DNA of 13,367 nt from Anaerolinea thermophila. GTDB lineage: Bacteria > Chloroflexota > Anaerolineae > Anaerolineales > Villigracilaceae. Shown piece by piece: positions 6,654 to 12,382 of the stretch. Location of the stretch: assembly GCA_022729775.1 (NCBI GenBank), contig DZBA01000059.1, forward strand, positions 1 to 13,367, in the 5' to 3' direction. A model generated the notes under the pieces. The model was given only the letters and a program-made list of their open reading frames with translations. It did no database searches and was not told where the DNA came from. Position 1 is the first letter of the stretch. Each line of letters begins with the position of its first letter. The translations under genes and the position numbers were made by a program.

Positions 6654-6673
6654 CCTCCGCAGGAGGGCGGAGG
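6654..6673 (+). promoter_or_regulatory. GC-rich hairpin presenting AGGAGG in its loop
   Basis: CCTCCGC (6654-6660) pairs perfectly with GCGGAGG (6667-6673), and the loop is AGGAGG, a consensus ribosome binding sequence. An in-frame ATG lies at 6684, so the hairpin could control translation of a longer form of the gene at 6720. There is no T-run, so it is not an intrinsic terminator. Confidence 0.4.
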
Positions 6674-6719
6674 GTGGGCAATTATGAAAAATAAAAAAAT
6701 GCTGGAAGGAGCAAAAAAT

Positions 6720-6851
6720 ATGTGGACGTATCACTATGACCATGTTTATAGCAAGTGGAATGTTTTCTGTGACGGGCAATTTCGCCAATCCTTTGATGAC
6801 TTGAAAGACGCGCAGGATTTTTGCGCGATGAATAACTGGAGAGAATCATGA
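6720..6851 (+). CDS. Small hypothetical protein (43 residues)
   Basis: Starts at ATG 6720 with an excellent ribosome binding site, GGAAGGAG, eight bases upstream. An alternative in-frame ATG at 6684, behind the AGGAGG hairpin loop, would give 55 residues with a basic extension (MKNKKMLEGAKN). The core is aromatic- and acid-rich (WTYHYDHVYSKWNVF, then DGQFRQSFDDLKDAQDF), soluble and compact, with no membrane segment. Its stop overlaps the next start as ATGA, so it leads the early operon. I do not recognise a family and infer no function. Confidence 0.65.
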   Translation: MWTYHYDHVYSKWNVFCDGQFRQSFDDLKDAQDFCAMNNWRES

Positions 6852-7267
6852 GCGCACATGACACTTATGAAGCCATATTACAGGAACTTGCAAGCGGCGA
6901 GATGACCGTTTTGCAGAAACAGATTTTCGAATTGCTGAAATCATCTCCGCAGGGATGCACGCGGCAAGAGTTGGTCTATGCCATTTTTGGATATGTTCCG
7001 CAAAACCTGAACGGGAATGTGGATGACAGAAAAATTCGCAAGGCAATTGAGGGTCTGCGGTCGCGGTTGTTCCCGATTGTGTCCAATTCGGGTCAGGCTG
7101 GGTATCGGTTGGATGTGAGCCGAGAGGGGGTGCGAAAAATGCTTGCGGATTTGCGGAGCCGACGCGACAAAATTCAGGAGCAGATCAACGCGGCAGCGAA
7201 GTTTTACAGCATCCCTGATGCTTATGAGCCGCCTATGCAAGCGACACAGTTGGAATTGGGAGGATAA
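6848..7267 (+). CDS. Winged-helix protein with C-terminal coiled coil
   Basis: A 139-residue protein coupled to the gene before by ATGA. Residues 20-85 form a likely winged helix: LQKQIFELLKSSPQGCTRQE, then VDDRKIRKAIEGLRSRLFPI, then a wing around SGQAGYRL, similar to response-regulator-type or phage excision and regulator wings. Residues 90-120 (REGVRKMLADLRSRRDKIQE) look like a coiled coil suited to dimerisation. Position at the head of the mobility/replication operon suggests a regulator or an accessory DNA-binding protein. GGAGG at its 3' end also serves the next micro-ORF. Confidence 0.65.
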   Translation: MSAHDTYEAILQELASGEMTVLQKQIFELLKSSPQGCTRQELVYAIFGYVPQNLNGNVDDRKIRKAIEGLRSRLFPIVSNSGQAGYRLDVSREGVRKMLADLRSRRDKIQEQINAAAKFYSIPDAYEPPMQATQLELGG

Positions 7268-7270
7268 CCC

Positions 7271-7312
7271 ATGCTAACGAAAAATAGCACAGTGCAGACA
7301 CCGTCACCGTGA
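7271..7312 (+). CDS. Micro-ORF, 13 residues, possible leader peptide
   Basis: ATG 7271 follows GGGAGGA (7258-7264) and encodes MLTKNSTVQTPSP. Its TGA overlaps the GTG start of the next micro-ORF as GTGA. It may exist only to couple translation between the winged-helix gene and the next one, or the ribosome binding site may be fortuitous. Confidence 0.3.
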   Translation: MLTKNSTVQTPSP

Positions 7313-7404
7313 GCGTGCCTACTCAAAACTACAATTTACAAAAGCACATGGAAATTGCAATGCAGAAGGCATTGAAAGAATTTTACGCAAAGAATAAAAA
7401 ATAA
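7309..7404 (+). CDS. Small basic helical protein, 31 residues
   Basis: A GTG start at 7309 overlaps the preceding TGA. The product is MSVPTQNYN followed by a Lys-rich helix (KHMEIAMQKALKEFYAKNKK), amphipathic in appearance. It ends 28 bp before the ATPase gene. Codon choice is more A-rich than in the neighbours. It is too short to assign; it could be a small accessory protein or a decayed fragment. Confidence 0.4.
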   Translation: MSVPTQNYNLQKHMEIAMQKALKEFYAKNKK

Positions 7405-7432
7405 TTGTTTTGACGCTTTGGAAGGAGTGTCT

Positions 7433-9298
7433 ATGTCACAAGGTTTGAAAGTTGGAAGGTTTGCAGGTTGGCTGTTTGTGGTCGCGCTGTTGGCGGGATG
7501 CTCGGCTGTGCCAAGTTCCGCGCCGACGGTGGACCCGTTTGCAGCGGTGGCGCATTATGGCGGGGTGCTGACACAGACCGCGATTGCGCCTGTCATCGAA
7601 ATGCAACGGGCAGAGCAGGAGATGGAGTTCCAAAAAATCTATTGGACTGCGACTGCGGAGTATTCGCTGACTGCTACGGCTGTTCCGCTGACGGCTACGG
7701 CGCAGGCGTGGACGCCGACGCCCGCGCCGACCTCCACGCCTGATGTGGTGGCGACAGGCACGGCGATGGGCATTATGGCGCAGGCACAACTCGACCAATT
7801 GGAGATCGAGCAGACACAAGCAACCAATATGACGTGGGCATACGTTCCATTTGCGCTAATGGTTTTGGCGACGATGGTGACAGGGTTTGTGTTGTGGTGG
7901 CTTTCGCGGCGGTTTGCGTACATCCCCAACCCTGTGGACGAGCGCGGGCGGGCAATGCCTATGCTGAATGTCCTCGATGGGGTTGCGTGGGACATCGAGC
8001 GGGCAACCAATGGCATGGCGGGTACGCGACGATTAGATTTGCTTGGGCTGCCGATGATAACGGCGGAGCGTCAAGACGTTGTGACGGCGCGGTCTCAATA
8101 CGTTGATTTACGGACGCGGGCGGCTGCGCTGCCGACAACATCCACGCGGGGGAGTGAGCGCCATATAGAGCCGACGAGCGCGGTTAGCAGACCTAGCGCG
8201 GCATCCGCTTATTTTGATTTGCCTCTGCCGACGTGGGAAGCGTTTTTGCATTGGGATGGGGACGCGCGTCCGCTGGGGATGGGGCGCGATGGGTTGATCA
8301 CCACGCGCACGGCGAGTCCGCATGTGCTGATTTCTGGCAAGACTGGCTCTGGCAAAACGCTCTACGGTCTGCGGACGATGGTCACGGCGAGTTTGTCGCG
8401 CGGCGTGTACGTGGTCAACGTGGGATTTTCTGACAGCGGGTTTGGGGTGTTTGCATCCCACCCGAATTACAAGGCGGTCAAGTTTCAGCAGTCCGCGGAC
8501 ATCATCCCATTTTTACAGGCGGTGTATGGGGAGTTGCGCGGACGGGTGGACGCGATTGGCGGTAAGTCTGCGGATTGGGAACACTGGCAGGGGACGCTGC
8601 CCGCGCCGTTTGTAGACATCGTGATTGACGAACTGGGCAATATGGCGGAGGACATCTACGTCAGCGAAGGGGCGGACGCGGCAAAAACTCTGTGGCGATG
8701 GGTAAGCATGATTGCGAATGAGGGGCGCAAGGTGGGCATAAGGTTTTTGGCGGCGTTGCAGGACCCGACGGCGAAGAGCGTGGATTTACGTTTCCGCAGA
8801 AACTGTACGCTGGTGGCGTTTCAGCAGGGGGACGCGAGTCAATCCAGCGCGTTCCTCGGTACAACGGGCGCGGAGGCTTTGCCTGTGGGCAGGTTTATGG
8901 CGCGGGTTGACTCTGTGACGGTGGGCGGCGGGTTTGCGCCGACGGACGCGGAGATTACCGAGTACCTGAGCCGACATGAGGCGCGGCAGGTGGAGTCGCC
9001 AAGATGGTTGCAGGTTGAAGATTCAAAGTCACAGGTTCAGTTGCCCATCATCGAGCCGACGAAACCAGCCGATGCAATTGCGGCGGACAAGGGCGATGAT
9101 GTTCAACGGCTGGCGGAGGGGATTCGCGGTCAGTGGTTTATTGGGATGTCAAAAAATGCTGTGGCGCGGGCGTTGGGTTTCAGACAGTATGGCGGTGGGC
9201 ATGTGGCGACGGTCAACGCGGTTGTGGCTTATTTGGAGGCTTCTACTACTTCTACGGCGGTCAAAATGCCCGTTTTTGAGGCTGTAGGGGCGTTGTAG
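7433..9298 (+). CDS. Membrane-anchored FtsK/HerA-type DNA translocase
   Basis: A 621-residue protein; ATG 7433 has GGAAGGAG at 7420-7427. Residues 9-23 are a lipoprotein signal ending LLAGC, with Cys23 as lipid site. A Thr/Ala/Pro linker (TATA and TPTPAPTSTP, about 65-105) and a membrane helix (about 135-157) follow. The ATPase domain carries Walker A GKTGSGKT (302-309) and Walker B VDIVIDE (394-400), then a sensor-like region (GIRFLAALQDPTAKSVDLRFR). This fits the FtsK/SpoIIIE/TraB branch of the HerA-FtsK superfamily, which moves double-stranded DNA through membranes. Residues about 554-604 form a helix-turn-helix-like end (SKNAVARALGFRQYGGGHV), in the position of FtsK's DNA-reading gamma domain. 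A lipobox ahead of a cytoplasmic ATPase is odd: it may instead be a first membrane helix. Likely role: DNA transfer or segregation; packaging by terminase is not implied. Confidence 0.85.
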   Translation: MSQGLKVGRFAGWLFVVALLAGCSAVPSSAPTVDPFAAVAHYGGVLTQTAIAPVIEMQRAEQEMEFQKIYWTATAEYSLTATAVPLTATAQAWTPTPAPTSTPDVVATGTAMGIMAQAQLDQLEIEQTQATNMTWAYVPFALMVLATMVTGFVLWWLSRRFAYIPNPVDERGRAMPMLNVLDGVAWDIERATNGMAGTRRLDLLGLPMITAERQDVVTARSQYVDLRTRAAALPTTSTRGSERHIEPTSAVSRPSAASAYFDLPLPTWEAFLHWDGDARPLGMGRDGLITTRTASPHVLISGKTGSGKTLYGLRTMVTASLSRGVYVVNVGFSDSGFGVFASHPNYKAVKFQQSADIIPFLQAVYGELRGRVDAIGGKSADWEHWQGTLPAPFVDIVIDELGNMAEDIYVSEGADAAKTLWRWVSMIANEGRKVGIRFLAALQDPTAKSVDLRFRRNCTLVAFQQGDASQSSAFLGTTGAEALPVGRFMARVDSVTVGGGFAPTDAEITEYLSRHEARQVESPRWLQVEDSKSQVQLPIIEPTKPADAIAADKGDDVQRLAEGIRGQWFIGMSKNAVARALGFRQYGGGHVATVNAVVAYLEASTTSTAVKMPVFEAVGAL

Positions 9299-9320
9299 AG
9301 CGTAGAAGTAGAAGTAGAAG
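9246..9320. repeat. GTAGAA triplet repeat and matching inverted repeat
   Basis: CTACTTCTACG (9246-9256) is the exact reverse complement of CGTAGAAGTAG (9301-9311), separated by 44 bp that include the ATPase stop. GTAGAA is repeated three times at 9302-9319. The transcript could fold across the end of the ATPase gene, just before the GAGGTG ribosome binding site of the next gene (9320-9325). Confidence 0.6.
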
Positions 9321-9330
9321 AGGTGAAACC

Positions 9331-9579
9331 ATGCAAGCAGATGAATTTATTGTGCTGGTCTCGCAGATGCGGGCGGCTCAGAAGAAGTATTTCAAAAACA
9401 GGTTACAGGGTGATTTGATTGCAGCGCGCGATTTGGAAGGGCGGGTTGATAAGGCGCTGCGCGATGGGGTGAGCATCGAGACGGGCGCGTTGACGGATGC
9501 GGTGTTTGAGATGGCAAAGCCGACGCCAGCGCAAATTGATTTATTTGGAAATCCTGACGGACAAGGAGATACGCAATGA
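9331..9579 (+). CDS. Small helical mobile-element protein (82 residues)
   Basis: ATG 9331 with GAGGTG five bases upstream. The sequence is mostly helical: EFIVLVSQMRAAQKKYFKN, then AARDLEGRVDKALRDG, then a linker and a short acidic-polar tail (QIDLFGNPDGQ). Similar short MRxAQKxYFK-type proteins are familiar in phages and integrative elements, where their role is unknown. The stop overlaps the next start as ATGA, placing it between translocase and membrane protein, so it may be an accessory of that pair. I assign no function. Confidence 0.65.
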   Translation: MQADEFIVLVSQMRAAQKKYFKNRLQGDLIAARDLEGRVDKALRDGVSIETGALTDAVFEMAKPTPAQIDLFGNPDGQGDTQ

Positions 9580-10391
9580 AGACGCAAACCGTAAACGAAC
9601 CAAAAACGCGAATGACGATAATGCAGGTGTTGGCGCGGGTGATCCCTGTGTTAGGTCCCGTGCCGACGATGATCAGCGTGTATGACAAGGCGGTGAACGC
9701 GCTTGGTTGGAATATCGTCGCGGCTGGCAGCGCGGCGTTGTTGATTGAGTTGTTGGGGTATTTCTCGGTCAACCTGGCGGAGCGGATGTGGTCATATAAC
9801 AAGGGTCTGCGGATGGACGAGAAATCGCAGAAACTTTCAGCGCCGACGTGGAAGGCGATGACGGCGGCGGGGTTGTACCTGATTGTGGTCGAGGCGATGA
9901 TTGTGCTGGTGGACATTAGCATCGGCGCGGCGCATTGGCTTCCAGTGACGCTTCCGTTTGCAGGCATTATCGGGTCGTGGGTGGTGGGGATGTCCATTGA
10001 GCAGGATGGGCGTGAGCGCACGGTGCATGGGTATCGCGCAAAGAAGGAAAATGACAGAGCGCAGGCGAAGGCGCACTCGGACGCAGTCGCGGCGCACGGT
10101 GCGGATGGTACGTCCGCAGTGCGCGGGCAGTCAATGCGCAGTGCGCGCGCAGGTGCGCCGAGTGCGGACGCAGTGCGGGCGGAGTGCGTCGCACTTTCAG
10201 CGCAGTACGCCTGCACAGATGCGCAGTGCGGTTGGATACCGTCGGTGGATGCGCTGGTGGCGGCGCACGGTGCGGGGAAGTCTGCGAAGAGTGCTGCGGC
10301 AAGCGCGAAGGCGGGTCACGTGAAGAATAAACATCCGCGCATGATTGCGATTGATAAGAGCCTTTTGATTAATCAGGATGGTACGCAATGA
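9576..10391 (+). CDS. Multi-pass membrane protein, Spd-like partner of translocase
   Basis: A 271-residue protein with ATGA overlaps at both ends. Three to four membrane segments lie in the first 145 residues: about 15-36 (IMQVLARVIPVLGPVPTMIS), 45-65 (WNIVAAGSAALLIELLGYF), 92-113 (MTAAGLYLIVVEAMIVLVDI) and 118-141 (HWLPVTLPFAGIIGSWVVG). A charged, Ala-rich cytoplasmic tail follows; its end (CGWIPSVDALVAAHGAGKSA) is helix-turn-helix-like. A small membrane protein encoded beside an FtsK-like translocase recalls the Spd proteins of Streptomyces conjugative elements, but I see no sequence motif proving this. The tail region is encoded by DNA full of GCAGTGCG octamers (listed separately), which explains its low-complexity composition. 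Confidence 0.65.
   Translation: MKTQTVNEPKTRMTIMQVLARVIPVLGPVPTMISVYDKAVNALGWNIVAAGSAALLIELLGYFSVNLAERMWSYNKGLRMDEKSQKLSAPTWKAMTAAGLYLIVVEAMIVLVDISIGAAHWLPVTLPFAGIIGSWVVGMSIEQDGRERTVHGYRAKKENDRAQAKAHSDAVAAHGADGTSAVRGQSMRSARAGAPSADAVRAECVALSAQYACTDAQCGWIPSVDALVAAHGAGKSAKSAAASAKAGHVKNKHPRMIAIDKSLLINQDGTQ
10116..10230 (+). repeat. GCAGTGCG octamer cluster
   Basis: Perfect GCAGTGCG occurs at 10116, 10138, 10170 and 10223. Near copies are GAGTGCG at 10160 and 10182 and GCAGTACG at 10202. The perfect copies fall in all three codon phases (encoding AVR twice, RSA and AQC), so the repetition cannot be explained by a repeated peptide. A DNA-level role, such as a binding site for a translocase or initiator, is possible. 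Confidence 0.75.
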
Positions 10392-11125
10392 GCGGGCTGA
10401 TTGTGGGATTGGTGCTGCGATTGCCGATTACGGATAAATTCACGAGCGAGGCGAAGTTGATCGCGTGTATTTATGCCGACCATGCTTGGGAGGATGGGAC
10501 GCACGCATACCCATCCGTGCCGACTGTGGCAAAGATGAGCGGGCTTTCGGAGCGCACAGTGCAACGGTATCTGCGGACGCTGGAAGATTTGAAGTTGCTT
10601 ATCAACGATGGGAAGGGGCAGCGCGGGACGAATAAGTATAAATTCCCCATCGAGGAGAATGCAGATCGGTGGGTGAGGCTGTCGCTTTCGTGGGGTGTCA
10701 GTGTGTCACCCATTGCGAAAGGTGGGGGTGACACGGATTCGGGTGACATCCCTTCGGGTGACACGGATTTGGGTGACAGTATTGTGTCACCCAAACAATT
10801 AAACAAACCGTCATTAACTACTACTGCTTCTACTGGCGACGCATCCGCTGTTTTTCGCATGTACGAGGCAGAGATTGGCTTGCTGACGCCTATTATCAGC
10901 GATGCTATTAACGGCTGGTTTGCTGATGTTCCTGCCCAGTGGATTGTTGACGCGATACATCGGGCTGTGGTTGCAAATAAACGCTCATGGTCGTATGTGG
11001 AGGCTATCCTCCGCGCGTGGAAGGCGAAGGGGGCGCAGGATACACGCGCTAAAAAAGTCAGACCGAATGTGCATGAGACTGCTTCCAAGAGCGTGAGCGT
11101 TATAGATCAAGTTTTAGGAGATTGA
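10388..11125 (+). CDS. Phage replication initiator (HTH plus DnaD-like)
   Basis: A 245-residue protein starting at an ATGA overlap. Residues 15-75 are the helix-turn-helix found at the N-terminus of many phage replication proteins (KFTSEAKLIACIYADHAW, then YPSVPTVAKMSGLSERTVQR, then LRTLEDLKLL). Residues 105-145 are a Gly/Asp/Ser-rich linker (GDTDS, GDIPS, GDTDL) encoded by four iterons. Residues 155-215 (YEAEIGLLTPIISDAINGW, then SWSYVEAILRAWKAKG) match the DnaD/DnaB_2 domain of Gram-positive replisome organisers, including the YxxxILxxW-type end. It should bind the iterons in its own gene, melt the adjacent AT-rich DNA and recruit helicase through the loader encoded next. The layout is like lambda O and the lactococcal phage organisers. 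Confidence 0.85.
   Translation: MSGLIVGLVLRLPITDKFTSEAKLIACIYADHAWEDGTHAYPSVPTVAKMSGLSERTVQRYLRTLEDLKLLINDGKGQRGTNKYKFPIEENADRWVRLSLSWGVSVSPIAKGGGDTDSGDIPSGDTDLGDSIVSPKQLNKPSLTTTASTGDASAVFRMYEAEIGLLTPIISDAINGWFADVPAQWIVDAIHRAVVANKRSWSYVEAILRAWKAKGAQDTRAKKVRPNVHETASKSVSVIDQVLGD
10693..10830. other. Putative replication origin: iterons plus AT-rich stretch
   Basis: GGGTGACA occurs at 10726, 10741, 10756 and 10771, exactly 15 bp apart. Its inverse TGTCACCC is at 10704-10711 and 10785-10792, and a one-mismatch copy (GGGTGTCA) at 10693. The last direct copy and the right inverse copy make an 11-bp perfect inverted repeat, TTTGGGTGACA (10768-10778) with TGTCACCCAAA (10785-10795). An AT-rich stretch follows (10793-10822), suitable as unwinding element. 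All of this lies inside the initiator gene, the place where lambdoid and many Gram-positive phages keep their origin. Confidence 0.8.
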
Positions 11126-11128
11126 GAT

Positions 11129-11740
11129 ATGTCTAGCAATCAAACGATTTCAACGGTTTTGAAAACTTTGAAGGCGGCTTATCCGAGGTTTATGATTGAC
11201 GAGGCGGATACGGTGCGCGTGTGGGCGTCGTTTTTGGCTGACATTGATGATGATTTATTGCTGGCTGCGGTGACGCGCTTTATTTCATCGTCGAGCCATG
11301 CGTTTGCGCCATCCATCCCTGAAATTCGCAATGAGGCGACCGCGATACGGCGCGAGATTGCCGACATCCCGTCCGCATTTGAGGCATGGGACGAGTTGAT
11401 CAGCGCGCCTACGCCGCGACCAACTGGGGCAGCATATCAGATTTGGCGCGACGGCAAACCTGTCGAACAGGATGATTATGTATTTCCGCATGAGATTGTC
11501 GGTATGGTGGCGCGGCGGCTTGGGTATCCTGATCGGTTTCCGTCTGTTGATACAGAGATGGCAGACCGCGCGCATTTTATCAAGGCATACGAGGCAGAGG
11601 TCAATAAAATTTTGAAGTCAGAGACGCAATTGCCGATGGTGAGCGCGTATATCGAGAATCAGCGCGAGCAGTTGGGATTGATTGATGTCAGCCGAGATAT
11701 GCGGCAATTGACGGCAGGGTTAGCGCGGAGGAAGGCATGA
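11129..11740 (+). CDS. Helicase loader, G39P-like
   Basis: A 203-residue protein, ATG 11129 with AGGAG at 11116-11120. The N-terminal 75 residues fit the G39P helicase-loader/inhibitor pattern: an opening helix (VLKTLKAAYPRF), then DEADTVRVWASFLADIDDDL, LLAAVTRFISS, then FAPSIPEIRNEA. Members of this family bring the replicative helicase to the origin-bound initiator. Residues 85-130 (AFEAWDELI, then VVPHE-like FPHEIVGMVARRLGYP) resemble the second half of phage loaders. Following directly on the initiator, it completes an origin, initiator, loader set. No helicase or polymerase is encoded here, so the host DnaB would be used. The stop overlaps the next start as ATGA. Confidence 0.75.
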   Translation: MSSNQTISTVLKTLKAAYPRFMIDEADTVRVWASFLADIDDDLLLAAVTRFISSSSHAFAPSIPEIRNEATAIRREIADIPSAFEAWDELISAPTPRPTGAAYQIWRDGKPVEQDDYVFPHEIVGMVARRLGYPDRFPSVDTEMADRAHFIKAYEAEVNKILKSETQLPMVSAYIENQREQLGLIDVSRDMRQLTAGLARRKA

Positions 11741-12039
11741 ACCTAGCAGATACACAAAAACGAAATGCGGCGTTGCGCGCGCGGTTTGCGAAGTGCGAGG
11801 AATGGCATGACGCGGAACAGTGGGATATTTTGGGGCAGATGTATTTCAGCGCGGGGTATGTTTTGAATGCAGGGGTATGCTTTCAGCGGGCGGATGCGTG
11901 CCGACAGGCGTTGCAAATTCCGCTGGTGATTTTGCCGTGGTGCCAGTGGGAACGTGCTGGGCGCGATTTTGATGGCTGTAATGGTTGCATTGCATCCCAT
12001 GTTCCTGTTGCTGTGGAAACGGAGCGCGTCCATGCCTGA
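11737..12039 (+). CDS. Cys-rich small protein with TPR-like segment
   Basis: A 100-residue protein coupled to the loader by ATGA. The middle (AEQWDILGQMYFSAGYVLNA, then GVCFQRADACRQA) has the spacing of one tetratricopeptide-like helix pair (W, G, Y, A positions). Six Cys residues occur, including a closing pair CNGC after WCQWERAGRDFDG, which might bind zinc with the earlier ones. No family is recognised. It overlaps the next start by eight bases, so it belongs to the same transcript. Confidence 0.6.
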   Translation: MNLADTQKRNAALRARFAKCEEWHDAEQWDILGQMYFSAGYVLNAGVCFQRADACRQALQIPLVILPWCQWERAGRDFDGCNGCIASHVPVAVETERVHA

Positions 12040-12382
12040 GCGGTATTTTTTATGCAATGGCAGCGTGGTGGCGTATAAGGATTTGCATTTGTATCCATCG
12101 CTGCACATCCTCGGTCATTTGGTATCGGTTTCGGATGAGGGTCGGAGCGTGACGGCATTGGCGTTGTGGCGTGAGGCTGCGCCGACGACGGAGGTTCCGC
12201 CGTTGCATCCACAGGTGAAGGTTGATTTGGTTGGGGATGCGCGGCATATCGAATGTGAGTTGTGCCATGTCCGCAGTCAACGGTGGGAGATTGGGCTGGC
12301 TGGCTTCTTGGTGTTGATGGGTAATTTTTATCGCCGCGTTGAACAGTTGGAGAAACATCATGGCGGAAAAGAAACTTCTTGA
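12032..12382 (+). CDS. Hypothetical protein (116 residues)
   Basis: ATG 12032 is chosen because GGAGCG sits just upstream (12021-12026) and the sequence from MPERYFLCNGSVVAYKD onward looks like a folded protein; an upstream in-frame ATG at 11954 would run through the previous gene. The product has a beta-rich first half (HILGHLVSVSDEGRSVTALA), a Pro-rich linker, and an ECELCHVRSQRWEIG segment with a CxxC pair that could hold a metal. The C-terminus ends in a charged helix. It overlaps the integrase start by 23 bp. No known family and no function inferred. Confidence 0.55.
   Translation: MPERYFLCNGSVVAYKDLHLYPSLHILGHLVSVSDEGRSVTALALWREAAPTTEVPPLHPQVKVDLVGDARHIECELCHVRSQRWEIGLAGFLVLMGNFYRRVEQLEKHHGGKETS

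Larger units (their letters stand above)
6305..6719. other. Gene-poor switch region with structured elements
   Basis: About 415 bp without a convincing gene. The frame of the upstream gene stays open past its stop to TAG 6376 and spells plausible helical sequence (SVVHIEQAAHELEEIG), possibly a decayed C-terminus. A 23-codon frame at 6462-6533 has no ribosome binding site. The rest holds the branched T-run element at 6507-6583, hairpins at 6593-6640 and a GC-rich hairpin at 6654-6673, each listed separately. Confidence 0.6.
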
